A program made the translations under genes and the position numbers. This document shows, piece after piece, positions 25,765 to 33,869 of a DNA stretch of 60,599 bases (position 1 is the first letter of the stretch; each line of letters begins with the position of its first letter). The notes beneath the pieces are model-generated. The model worked only from the letters and a program-made list of their open reading frames with translations. It was not told the origin of the DNA and did not search any database. Origin of the DNA: Pirellula staleyi DSM 6068 (GTDB taxonomy: Bacteria > Planctomycetota > Planctomycetia > Pirellulales > Pirellulaceae); assembly GCA_945875845.1 (NCBI GenBank), contig CAMCMB010000041.1, positions 1 to 60,599 on the forward strand, given 5' to 3'.

Positions 25765-28700
25765 TCACTCGCTGAGATCCACGCGTTGGCTTGTTGGAAC
25801 GATCAAATGGACATTTGTTTCTCCCGAACTGCTCAATACTTCGCGACTTGAAACCGATCTGTTCGCAGTATCGTTCCAGGTCGCTCTCAATCTAACGGAA
25901 CCGCGTGGCAGATTCCGCATAACAAATTGACCGGATTTGTCGGATTTTACGAAGCTCGATTCGGACTGGCCAATCCAGAGTCGCTCCCCATTCCCTAGGA
26001 TGAAAACGTTCGCGCCAGCCATGGGTTCTCCTTTAAGATTACAAACGGTGCCTGTGATGGATTCGGTCCCCCGTTCATATCGAAACTCGGGAACTTCCAT
26101 TTCGTTTTCCGTTTGACGTATTAGCTTATGGGTGGATCCGTTGGGAGAACTATCTTGCGGCAAACTGCTGACTTGAATTTCATAGTCATGATCCCTTGGC
26201 ATGATAAACTCATACTCGCCCAATTGATTCGTGGTCATACGACAGTGCAAAACACTTTCGGGCCTAAGTGTTTCGCCTTTTGGTGATACATTCCGTATGG
26301 CGTGAACCCACGCACCCGGGAGCGGTTGTCCATCCAACGATACGCGACCGCGAATCAACCATTCTGGCTTTAGACGCACCAACAATTTCCCAGCTGACAA
26401 TGGATCAACGCCCACAATGCCCAGGTAAGGAATGTTCTCATGTAGCAGTCGGACTTCGACGGACGCAAGCTTGCTCGGGATTCCAATCGGTAGAATAGTA
26501 GCCAATCCATTGCTATCGATGAATGTGTTCATCGATAGGAAACTTTTTCTGAAGTACGTGTTGCGATCCTCTTTAGAAATATCGATGTCGGTGAGAATGG
26601 CTGTTGCGTTGGTCGCCGGTGATCCATCCGGCAATTGAGCAACAATATGGATAGGCTCGGTCTTTTGGACGACTATGGTCGGAATCTCGATGTCGTTGCC
26701 GCTGGTTGCATCGATGTCAATGCATTTCCAATTTTGGGGCGTCTCAGAAGTGAATCTGTACAGCTTACGAACCTGTTCGACACTCGGAACTCGATAACTT
26801 CCCTGCGACCCGCTTAGAACCAGGCGACATTTCTTCTTTGGCACTGTAATTTCGAAATCTCCTTCTTTGTTTACGGTACTGTATTGTCCCATTTGCGTTG
26901 ACTCCAAAATGAAGACACCTGGAGCACTGGAACCCTTCTCAGTAATAACCTTACCCCGTACCCGAGTCCCTTTTTCCACAATGATGTCAATTGACTTGGA
27001 CTCCGTGATTGAATCCCACCGGACCTTCTTTTCCGTTCCCAAGTAAGGCGAGGCATTCTCAAAACTTATGAATATCCGAGTCTCTTGATTCGCTGCAATG
27101 CTCGCGACTCTCGCATCAGCGTATTTGGGATGAACTGTCCAAAGGATCATTCCTTGAGGATCCGTTTCCTGATTCAGTCCTTCTCCAAAAAGTTTCGCAC
27201 CAGAAATAGGTTCTCCTTTTGTATTGATGACACGTACCTGGATCTGGATTGGCTGTTTAAGCTTCAACAGAGCGGGCCCTGACTGAAGTTGCATTCCTGG
27301 TGGAAGGGCAATCCGTTCCAAATCGGTCGCATTCGAGCCTTGTTTTGTTGAGATACGAAGCCTTAAGTTGTCGATGCCGCTACTCCCTGAGGCGGAAATA
27401 CTGGCTATCGCATTTCCTGGCAAATGGAAGAATTGGAATCGACCATTTGAATCTGTTAAAGTGTTGACATGAAGTGCACCGCATAGGAAGAGGCCAGAAC
27501 TACGATGATCAGCGTACCCCAATCCAGAAACGACTACCTTTGTTTCATTCGCCGGGGTTCCATCCGGATTGAGACACTGCCCTTCAATGGAATTTATCTC
27601 ATACAAACGGATATTGAGTACTCGCGTGATTCGCCGTTCACGCACGGAGCCAAACGTTTCCCAACCAATTCCTAGCTTACCGTCACCGGCGATAAGGTTA
27701 CCGGTCCATTCGCTCAGATCAGCATTATCTGGCGAATCTTTTGAGACAAAGATGTTGGCAATCCTGAATCTGCCTTCTTCGTCGGTCTTGGTTCGCGCCA
27801 ATAGGCTCTGAAGTCGAATATCGCCGTCATCTTGCTTCTCAAGTCCGCGTATCATTTTAATACGTTGCCCCATGTTCAGGTGGCTTAGTACGACGGTGCA
27901 GCCGCGGACAGGCTCTCCGTTTGGCGCGAGGACCACTCCCGATAGATTCAATTCGATTCCGTCCTGAGTGCTGGCGTTGCTCGTAATGGGAGCATTCTGA
28001 ATCAAGTCGAGAAAATCGTTTTTAGGTGATGGATTTGAATCGGTTACTTCGCCAGACGATGGCTGGGCTTGGCTGAGACTTGCTTTGGGTTGGTTTGGTT
28101 CGCTTATTGTATCGGATGAATCATCCGATACAGGTGTCTGGCTGAGCGTTGGCACCGCCTGTAACCTGACCATCGAAAAGCACAAAAAGAGAACGAGACA
28201 AATGATCCAAATCGATCTGCGTGCGAAATCCATTTTTATTTCTCCTCGAAGGATTGAGTTGATTCGAACTTCCATATCGCCATAAGCCGACATTGCAATC
28301 GAAGGAATGCTATTTCGGCGTTTTTTACCACGTATGCGTTCGCGTTCCAGGATTTGTACAAGGCAACTTGCGTATTCCTGCGGCGAAAAACCGGTTGCGA
28401 TCACGCGGTGATCGGTTGCTCCCTCACGAGCGGCTCGTACCTGCTTGGCAATCCAGTGACTGGCTGGATGAAGCCAATACAGCGCTTGCATGCTGCGCAC
28501 CAAAAGTTCTCCAAGCACATCGCGCCGCGCGATGTGAGAAAACTCATGCAATGCGACTGCCTGCTGTTCAAGCGTTGTCCATTCTTCAAAATCGACTGGC
28601 AAAAGAACGACCGGGTGCGTGACACCAAACGTGAGTGGCATCGCTACCTCAGTCGATCGCAAGACGAGGACGCGGCTCGATATCTTCAGGCGATGCCGAC

Positions 28701-29289
28701 ACTCCTCGACCAAGCGACTCGATCGATCACCAAGTGTTAGGCCTCGCTGCGCTGCCGTTCGCAATCGTTGCCAGCCTCGTGCGATTCGGATCAGTTGAGA
28801 CAAGACGACGATCGCGTAAATCGAAATCGCGATTTGCAAAATTGACCATGAGTTTGTTGGCGGACTGAAGTCAGATAGGGTCGCTCCGTTCGAGACGGCT
28901 ATCGCTTCATCGAACGAAAATTCCTGCTCAGCTACAGGAAGTGGTTCATGAGGTATTGGAAACGAGTTCAGAGTGGCTTGCTGGATGGCGAAATGATCCA
29001 GCAGGTCGGAGGTTTTCGTGACTGCGGCCGACGGTTCATGCTGGATCCTTGGAATGGAGTAGGCCCACCCCGAGCGAGCAAGATGCAAAGGCAATAGCAG
29101 CATCGCAGCAAAGACGCCTGCGAGGCAAACAACATATACCCAGCTCGAATCTTGCTTATGACACCATCTCAAGACGAATATCCCTATCGCGATCCCGACG
29201 ATTTGCAAGACACTAACCAGTATTGAGCTCAGCTCAGGGAAAGCGAGCAACATCTGTATTGCTAGTTCGCTCCATTGAGAGTTGTTCAT
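25765..29289 (-). CDS. M56 (BlaR1-like) sensor with carboxypeptidase-regulatory-like repeats
   Basis: A 1174-residue membrane protein. The first 370 residues are an M56 peptidase module of BlaR1/MecR1 type: four membrane helices (around 10-40, 45-65, 150-175, and SIWIICLVLFLCFSMV) and the zinc-protease motif HEFSHIARRD near 250, with the downstream LYWLHPASHWI typical of the family. Instead of the penicillin-binding sensor of BlaR1, the rest is a series of beta-sandwich repeats like the carboxypeptidase regulatory domain, recognised by GTVCNLKGEPMAGANVFIL, GRVSLDGQPLPGAWVHAI and GVVLAPNGEPVRGCTVVLS; I see about six. It probably senses an envelope signal and triggers cleavage of the BlaI-type repressor encoded just upstream (one-base gap). 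The signal is unknown. Confidence 0.85.
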   Translation of the reverse strand: MNNSQWSELAIQMLLAFPELSSILVSVLQIVGIAIGIFVLRWCHKQDSSWVYVVCLAGVFAAMLLLPLHLARSGWAYSIPRIQHEPSAAVTKTSDLLDHFAIQQATLNSFPIPHEPLPVAEQEFSFDEAIAVSNGATLSDFSPPTNSWSILQIAISIYAIVVLSQLIRIARGWQRLRTAAQRGLTLGDRSSRLVEECRHRLKISSRVLVLRSTEVAMPLTFGVTHPVVLLPVDFEEWTTLEQQAVALHEFSHIARRDVLGELLVRSMQALYWLHPASHWIAKQVRAAREGATDHRVIATGFSPQEYASCLVQILERERIRGKKRRNSIPSIAMSAYGDMEVRINSILRGEIKMDFARRSIWIICLVLFLCFSMVRLQAVPTLSQTPVSDDSSDTISEPNQPKASLSQAQPSSGEVTDSNPSPKNDFLDLIQNAPITSNASTQDGIELNLSGVVLAPNGEPVRGCTVVLSHLNMGQRIKMIRGLEKQDDGDIRLQSLLARTKTDEEGRFRIANIFVSKDSPDNADLSEWTGNLIAGDGKLGIGWETFGSVRERRITRVLNIRLYEINSIEGQCLNPDGTPANETKVVVSGLGYADHRSSGLFLCGALHVNTLTDSNGRFQFFHLPGNAIASISASGSSGIDNLRLRISTKQGSNATDLERIALPPGMQLQSGPALLKLKQPIQIQVRVINTKGEPISGAKLFGEGLNQETDPQGMILWTVHPKYADARVASIAANQETRIFISFENASPYLGTEKKVRWDSITESKSIDIIVEKGTRVRGKVITEKGSSAPGVFILESTQMGQYSTVNKEGDFEITVPKKKCRLVLSGSQGSYRVPSVEQVRKLYRFTSETPQNWKCIDIDATSGNDIEIPTIVVQKTEPIHIVAQLPDGSPATNATAILTDIDISKEDRNTYFRKSFLSMNTFIDSNGLATILPIGIPSKLASVEVRLLHENIPYLGIVGVDPLSAGKLLVRLKPEWLIRGRVSLDGQPLPGAWVHAIRNVSPKGETLRPESVLHCRMTTNQLGEYEFIMPRDHDYEIQVSSLPQDSSPNGSTHKLIRQTENEMEVPEFRYERGTESITGTVCNLKGEPMAGANVFILGNGERLWIGQSESSFVKSDKSGQFVMRNLPRGSVRLRATWNDTANRSVSSREVLSSSGETNVHLIVPTSQRVDLSE

Positions 29290-29290
29290 C

Positions 29291-29674
29291 CTAGCGATCC
29301 TCCTTGGCTTTTGAATGTTCATCGATCAAAGTTCTTAGCCGCTCTAATTGATCCGAACTGAGTTTCGATTTTGGATCGGCCAGGTGAGTGGCAACAGCGT
29401 CTTCGATGGATCCCCCAAAGAAGACATTCAATACGGAACGAAGGGCGGTTTTGGCAGCATTTTTTTTTGGCTTTATAGCCCGATAAAGAAACTTTTTACC
29501 CTCGCGGCGGTAAGTAACGGCCCCTTTCTCTTCGAGAAATCGCAGTTGCGTTCGAACCGTTGCGTTGGCCAGCTCGTCTGGCATTGCCTCAACGATTTCG
29601 CTGGCGCTCGCTTCTTCGAGCCTATACAGTACATCGAGAATCTGTCGTTCACGTCGGGTCAAGTCTTCACGCAT
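29291..29674 (-). CDS. BlaI/MecI/CopY-type transcriptional repressor
   Basis: A 127-residue winged-helix repressor of the BlaI/MecI family. LTRRERQILDVLYRLEEASA and IVEAMPDELANATVRTQLRF are the DNA-binding region; LEEKGAVTYRREGKKFLYRA is the wing; the C-terminal half (SVLNVFFGGSIEDAVATHL) is the dimer domain. Such repressors are inactivated by proteolysis after their M56 partner senses a signal, and that partner follows here with one base between. A good ribosome site, AGGAG, precedes the ATG at 29674. Two similar sequences in the upstream region (29697-29757) may be its operators, which would make the pair self-regulated. Confidence 0.9.
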   Translation of the reverse strand: MREDLTRRERQILDVLYRLEEASASEIVEAMPDELANATVRTQLRFLEEKGAVTYRREGKKFLYRAIKPKKNAAKTALRSVLNVFFGGSIEDAVATHLADPKSKLSSDQLERLRTLIDEHSKAKEDR

Positions 29675-29696
29675 TCCTCAATCTCCTAATTGCGAT

Positions 29697-29757
29697 AAAA
29701 TTAACACTTGGCGAGTTTCGCGTAAAGGCCTTTTTGTTATTTTATTAACATTTGTTT
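29697..29757. promoter_or_regulatory. Possible BlaI-type operator region
   Basis: Upstream of the repressor gene there are two similar sequences in direct orientation, AAAATTAACACTTGG and TTTATTAACATTTGT, about 46 bases apart in AT-rich DNA. Repressors of this family bind repeated short sites over their own promoter. This is only a candidate: neither copy is an obvious dyad. Confidence 0.3.
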
Positions 29758-29897
29758 CCGATGGACGAACTCCTGCTTCTGCAACCCGGCATCAAAAAAA
29801 GGTTGTTATTAGCGGTTTCCAGGATTCCCTCCCGGAGGGGAGCGGTTGGACGCAGCGACTCTTCATTGTTTCTTAGGCCCATGGGTCCGTTGGTTTG

Positions 29898-31046
29898 TCA
29901 CTCCAAACGATCGATCACCCAGCGTCGCAACTGGATTGCTGCCTCGTGCATGGGGTCGCACCATTGGATGTGGTGCAACGGGAATTCAGCGACATCTCGG
30001 ACGCCAGGTAACCGAGCCGAGGTGACAGCGACTGCACCGTCGCCACATCCTTGAGTCAATTCGTCACATCGAAGCAACTGTTCGCCTTTATCGAGCAGCC
30101 ATTCAATCTCTGCTGAATCGGTACGGTATTGCGACCGGAGGGTTCCCAGTGCAAAACCTGCGAGGAGTCGCTGCGAGGGAGAAATGGGGCCTGCCGTTCC
30201 GACCGCAATCGAGTACCGAACGGTTTTCGGGATGGAATTCCCATTCAACGTTTGCAGTAAGGTGGAGCCTGGGATCAAATCATCGCAAGCCTCACCAACT
30301 CCGTCATGAACAAGACAATCCATGATCGATGTTAACGGAGAGGCGTTGGAGGAGAGCCTGTCAAGCAAGTCCGGTAATTCGAGAACATCAGCATACTGTG
30401 CCAGTAGAGACCCGCGATTCGGGGGAAAGATCATCACCAATCGATCAACGCTGCAGTGTTGTCTAGGCTCTGGCCGGACTTCCTCCAAAGCGTATCGAGC
30501 TATGAGTCCGCCCATCGAGTGAGCCACAATCGTGACGTGGGTTGTCGGAGATTTTCGATACAATTCCTGTAAGTACTCTCGAAAAACCTTAGCAGACTCC
30601 GTGATAGGGCCATCGTTCGGATACTCGAAAACAGCGTAGACCCTCGAAGCAGCATGCGGCGATTGTGAGATGATCTGTTCGGCAAATTGCAGTGCCGTAC
30701 TGCGGTTTGTATGGAGACCCGTCAAAACCACTACGAGGCGATCGGGAAAGTCATCAAAAGAAAAGGGTTTTTCTTGGACGTCCCTGGAGCCTCTTAGGAT
30801 TGCGAAAGAATATTTGGGCGCTCGTATGGGTTCAACAAGAAAACGGATATCGTTCTTCAGTTGGTGCCAAACACTCGATCCCTGGAGGGTAGTCGTTTGG
30901 CGATTGCGTTCCCCAATCGATTGGCTTCGCGCGGTCGATACGTCGGAAATAAAAATTAGGACGAGGTAAAGTATTGCGAACGGAGGCGATCTAAATCGGA
31001 GCCTCGGATCAGTCCACGTTCGGATGGTGAGGAGCTTCTTTGACAT
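29898..31046 (-). CDS. Exported alpha/beta hydrolase (lipase/PGAP1-like)
   Basis: A 382-residue protein with an N-terminal hydrophobic signal or anchor (FAILYLVLIFISDVSTA) and an alpha/beta-hydrolase fold. The nucleophile motif is VAHSMGGLIARYAL, preceded by LVVVLTGLHTNRSTALQFAE; the acid is likely in the CGDGAVAVTSARLPG loop and the histidine in EFPLHHIQWCD, an arrangement known from lipase and GPI-deacylase-like (PGAP1/LipA) families. The substrate is probably a lipid or ester outside the cytoplasm. The start at 31046 (MSKKLL) is preferred over a codon at 31196 that would add 50 very basic residues. It stands alone. Confidence 0.75.
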   Translation of the reverse strand: MSKKLLTIRTWTDPRLRFRSPPFAILYLVLIFISDVSTARSQSIGERNRQTTTLQGSSVWHQLKNDIRFLVEPIRAPKYSFAILRGSRDVQEKPFSFDDFPDRLVVVLTGLHTNRSTALQFAEQIISQSPHAASRVYAVFEYPNDGPITESAKVFREYLQELYRKSPTTHVTIVAHSMGGLIARYALEEVRPEPRQHCSVDRLVMIFPPNRGSLLAQYADVLELPDLLDRLSSNASPLTSIMDCLVHDGVGEACDDLIPGSTLLQTLNGNSIPKTVRYSIAVGTAGPISPSQRLLAGFALGTLRSQYRTDSAEIEWLLDKGEQLLRCDELTQGCGDGAVAVTSARLPGVRDVAEFPLHHIQWCDPMHEAAIQLRRWVIDRLE

Positions 31047-31189
31047 GATAGAGTCCACTGGATTGTCTCTCGAATTGGTTGGATTGCCACGCGAAAGATT
31101 ATAGCGGTATGTCTCGTACGGTGAGTCTCGTCGATTCTGTCTTTGATCGTGTCGCCGTTTTGGTTGCTCGCGAGCCAATGTTAGCCTTG

Positions 31190-31405
31190 TTTCCAACCTC
31201 GCTTGGAGTCGATATCTTAAACATGGAGATTGAGAGCTTCTTGGAGTCTGAGTCCCAAGGAGTAGACGACCGTGAAGAAGCAGAACATGGAAGGCTTTTC
31301 GATCAGCTTGAGAAGCGTGTGAACTTCGCTGATTGAAATCACGACGGGTAACTTGAGTTCGCCGCGTGCTCTGACGAGCTTAAGAGTGGCCCAAGTTTGC
31401 GTGCC
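31190..31405 (-). pseudogene. Tyrosine recombinase (phage integrase family) fragment
   Basis: On the minus strand the translation reads TWATLKLVRARGELKLPVVI, then SISEVHTLLKLIEKPSMFCF and TVVYSLGLRLQEALNLHV, followed by a TAA and DIDSKRG. This matches the start of the catalytic domain of XerD/integrase-type recombinases (LPVVLS-EEV...LGLRLSE-L-L-V-DIDS), including the catalytic Arg context GLRLQE. The in-frame stop splits the motif and no further catalytic residues (HxxR, Tyr) follow, so it is a dead fragment. Confidence 0.65.
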
Positions 31406-31475
31406 TAGCCCAACGAGGCGTTGTGATGACTAAGCACATCGGTATGAGTCTTCGAGTGAAAGAAACTGATAGCCA

Positions 31476-31538
31476 TTGGGCGATAGCCCCGGTTCTCGAC
31501 GAATGTCGAGCAATTGGAAAACCGGGGCTATCGCCCAA
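31476..31538. repeat. Long inverted repeat (63 bp)
   Basis: Perfect 19-bp arms, TTGGGCGATAGCCCCGGTT and its complement, enclose a 25-bp centre that itself holds a small hairpin CTCGAC-GAAT-GTCGAG. It could fold as a cruciform or as a transcription terminator-like hairpin without a T tail. Confidence 0.85.
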
Positions 31539-31601
31539 CGGCTCATTGGTATGAAAAACATATGCGGATGTGCTTAGTAATGGTTTGTCCAGTGCGTGGC
31601 T

Positions 31602-31659
31602 CCTCATCCCCCAACCCCTTCTCCTCGGTACTCCGAGGAGAAGGGGTTGGGGGTTGAGG
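31602..31659. repeat. Near-perfect palindrome (58 bp)
   Basis: Arms of about 27 bp: CCTCA, a one-base mismatch, then CCCCCAACCCCTTCTCCTCGG, enclosing the four-base loop TACT, with the full complement on the other side. It is an extremely stable hairpin with no run of T after it. Confidence 0.85.
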
Positions 31660-31788
31660 AGGTTCGATCACTGCAATGGACAGGCTAGAGTTCACGCGAA
31701 AATTGCCCATGATTGCAGGCGGACGATAGCACTCGTACAATCCGGGATGACAGGGTTCGTAACCCTGATATTGGAAACGCTGGGTGAG

Positions 31789-31825
31789 AAAAAAGGGATC
31801 AGGCCTCGACCTGACCCCTTTTTGC
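31789..31825. terminator. Hairpin with A- and T-rich flanks
   Basis: AAAAAAGGGATCAGG, loop CCTCGA, then CCTGACCCCTTTTTG. The A-run and T-run flank the stem on both sides, so it could act as a bidirectional intrinsic terminator just upstream of the kinase-family gene, or it may be another dispersed repeat. Confidence 0.5.
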
Positions 31826-31848
31826 TTCACTTAAAAAAAGGAGATTCA

Positions 31849-32445
31849 ATGAAACGAGTCCGCGTCATTAAACTCGGCGGCAGCCTGCTGACGATGCCCA
31901 ACCTGAAACACAAGTTTCACAAATGGTGTCATGAAAACCCACACCCTTTGACCCTAATCCTAGTCGGCGGCGGACCCGTGGTGGATGCGGTTCGCCAAGT
32001 CCATCGAGCCAACCCGCTTTCGGACGAGTTTGCGCACTGGGTTTGCATCGATCTGTTGCAACACACCGCCCGCATCGCCCATCAAATCCTCGGCAATGCC
32101 GATCTAGTTGAAACGAGGGCCGACCTGGAGCAGCTGTTTTCCGGTTCTCAGGTCAACTCGACCACGCCCATCATCGCCATTGTTCAGGTGGCGATTTGTT
32201 TCGCCAGGGTGTACCCCAATATGGGACTTCCGGAAAGCTGGGATGTGACCTCCGATTCACTCGCAGCGGCGTTTAGCACTAGTTATGCCGCAGAAGAATT
32301 GGTGGTACTGAAGTCATGCGACGCACCGAACGACGGATCGGATCTCGAATCGCTTGCCGACTTCGGATTCGTCGATCCCTATTTTGCGGATCTTGCTGCG
32401 GACATTGATCAAGTGCGTTTCGTGAATTTGCAGAAGTACGAATAA
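31849..32445 (+). CDS. Amino-acid-kinase-family protein (MfnE-like)
   Basis: A 198-residue member of the amino acid kinase (AAK) superfamily. It has VIKLGGSLLTMP at the N-terminus (phosphate-binding Lys and Gly-Gly loop) and LILVGGGPVVDAVRQ, with a later DVTSDSLAAAFS that fits the nucleotide-binding half. It is shorter than aspartate or uridylate kinases. Small kinases of this shape include MfnE of methanofuran synthesis and homologues in the tetrahydromethanopterin-linked C1 gene sets of planctomycetes and methylotrophs, which is the best guess; no other C1 gene is in the window. A strong ribosome site (AAGGAG at 31838) fixes the start. A reading frame extends upstream to 31570 but runs through the palindromes. 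Confidence 0.7.
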   Translation: MKRVRVIKLGGSLLTMPNLKHKFHKWCHENPHPLTLILVGGGPVVDAVRQVHRANPLSDEFAHWVCIDLLQHTARIAHQILGNADLVETRADLEQLFSGSQVNSTTPIIAIVQVAICFARVYPNMGLPESWDVTSDSLAAAFSTSYAAEELVVLKSCDAPNDGSDLESLADFGFVDPYFADLAADIDQVRFVNLQKYE

Positions 32446-32460
32446 ACGGTGTAACGACGG

Positions 32461-33693
32461 TTAGTACTTGGGAAAGATGGCTGGAGACGGGAAGCGGTCT
32501 TCGGGGCTGAAGGACCCATCGCCGAGAATTTCCTGCCGAGGCAATCCGCCCGTGTCGGGCCAGAGCGTAGGGCGGACGCGGACGACTCGCCCAGGGCGTA
32601 TCCCTTCAATGATGAGGTCCGTCTCAAAATGAATTTGGATGCCGCTGCTCCCGAGCGGAACCTCTGAGGTCGCATGCGTGACGTCGACGAGGGAGCCACG
32701 TGAGGCCATATGAGAAGGCCCATAATTACCACCCACATGCTTCAACGTATTCTCGGCCCCATTCATGTGTGCCTGGCTACCTTTCTGGAAATCGGCATAG
32801 AGGGATGGATCCATGCCGCCGAACAAGGTCGCGGTCACTGTCGCGCGGCCGAACTTGCCGTACTCGACGGCATCCACCCAGGCGGGCATCCAGCGGCTTC
32901 GAATGAGCTCTTTGTGAACCTCGGTCTGATTGCGGGAGGCACGCTGCATCGCAGTCTCATCGAGCCAGATATCCGAGATGTGGAATCGATTCCAGACCGC
33001 GCCCGGGGTGGGCTTCCAGGCGAGCCCGATCAGGACGGCTTGGCCACCGAGGGATTTCTTTCCGCCGGCGGGCCAGCCCCCCTCGGCGATCAAGTCTTCG
33101 AGCCCGAGGCATTCACGGCCGCGCCAAAAGCGGGTTGCCGCATCGAGGGACATCTTTTGCTCGATGGCGTTGGTGTCTACGCCTTCCTTCGATTCGAAAC
33201 TGGCAACGATCATCTGCTGGTTTTTCTGAATGTCCACCTCCTTCAACTTCCAAACTTTGCCCTCACGCAGGCAGTAGCTGGGCTCGTCCTCGAGCAGGAG
33301 GGCGTGGTTCTCGGCGGGCTGCGAGGGGGTTCCTTTCGGGACAACCGGCACGGAGGATGTGTTCGGGTCCGGCGGGAGAAAGGCCCGGACGTTCATAACG
33401 GTGCCGAGTGGGATGTCCCTGAGATCCGCCGGTGCGCCGCGATAGCGGACTAGGCCGTAGGGGAGCATGGCGAAGGGATGCGGTTTGTTTCTGAAGTATT
33501 CACTGTCATCCGGCACACGCAGGCTGCCGCGGCGGTTGGCATGGTCCACGAACACCAGTTCGCCCTTGTACGACTTGGCCTTGTTCAATGGCGGAAATTT
33601 CCCTGCTTCGGGCCGAAACGGCTCGTCCGCAAACGACGTGTCCGTTGCGATCAATGTGACGATCAGGCACAGTGCAAAGCGAAATTTTGACAT
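32461..33693 (-). CDS. Secreted protein of DUF1592-DUF1552 operon, copy 2 (unknown)
   Basis: A 410-residue paralogue of the protein at 2742-3986. It has a signal peptide (MSKFRFALCLIVTLIATDTS) and the same internal plan: GELVFVDHANRRGSLRV, MLPYGLVRYRGAPADLRDIP, a Trp-rich middle (VWKLKEVDIQKNQQMIVAS), WVDAVEYGKFGRATVTATLF and SSGIQIHFETDLIIEGIRPG near the end. No catalytic motif was recognised. The sharing of the operon position in both copies implies a fixed partnership with the DUF1552 and DUF1592 proteins. ATG 33693 is chosen since the signal peptide starts there; 33714 is an alternative. A single REP element lies in the 5' spacer (33770-33842). Confidence 0.8.
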   Translation of the reverse strand: MSKFRFALCLIVTLIATDTSFADEPFRPEAGKFPPLNKAKSYKGELVFVDHANRRGSLRVPDDSEYFRNKPHPFAMLPYGLVRYRGAPADLRDIPLGTVMNVRAFLPPDPNTSSVPVVPKGTPSQPAENHALLLEDEPSYCLREGKVWKLKEVDIQKNQQMIVASFESKEGVDTNAIEQKMSLDAATRFWRGRECLGLEDLIAEGGWPAGGKKSLGGQAVLIGLAWKPTPGAVWNRFHISDIWLDETAMQRASRNQTEVHKELIRSRWMPAWVDAVEYGKFGRATVTATLFGGMDPSLYADFQKGSQAHMNGAENTLKHVGGNYGPSHMASRGSLVDVTHATSEVPLGSSGIQIHFETDLIIEGIRPGRVVRVRPTLWPDTGGLPRQEILGDGSFSPEDRFPSPAIFPKY

Positions 33694-33769
33694 TGGCGTT
33701 CTCTGGGAGGTCATATTTGCAAGCGGTTCATTATTTATTAGGTATGCAGCAGCCAGAGATTAATCCGCT

Positions 33770-33842
33770 GTACGACGGACATCTTGTCCGTCGTGCATTT
33801 TCGACGTGCATTTTCGACGGGCTGGAAGTCCGAGGTTCCTGT
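33770..33842. repeat. REP-type repeat, degraded copy
   Basis: Begins GTACGACGGACATCTTGTCC, matching the first arm of the REPs around the RAYT gene, and ends TCGACGGGCTGGAAGTCC, matching the second arm with one change. Between them a 14-bp piece (TTTTCGACGTGCAT-type) is duplicated. It lies between the DUF1552 gene and the next gene of the operon. Confidence 0.75.
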
Positions 33843-33869
33843 CCGTGGTACTTTCGCGAAAACGAACAG

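Noticed and set aside
31079-31336. 85-codon plus-strand frame
   Set aside because: It is the antisense of the tyrosine recombinase fragment, whose minus-strand translation matches a known family.
32710-33453. 247-codon plus-strand frame
   Set aside because: Shadow frame antisense to the secreted operon protein, which has a signal peptide and a paralogue.
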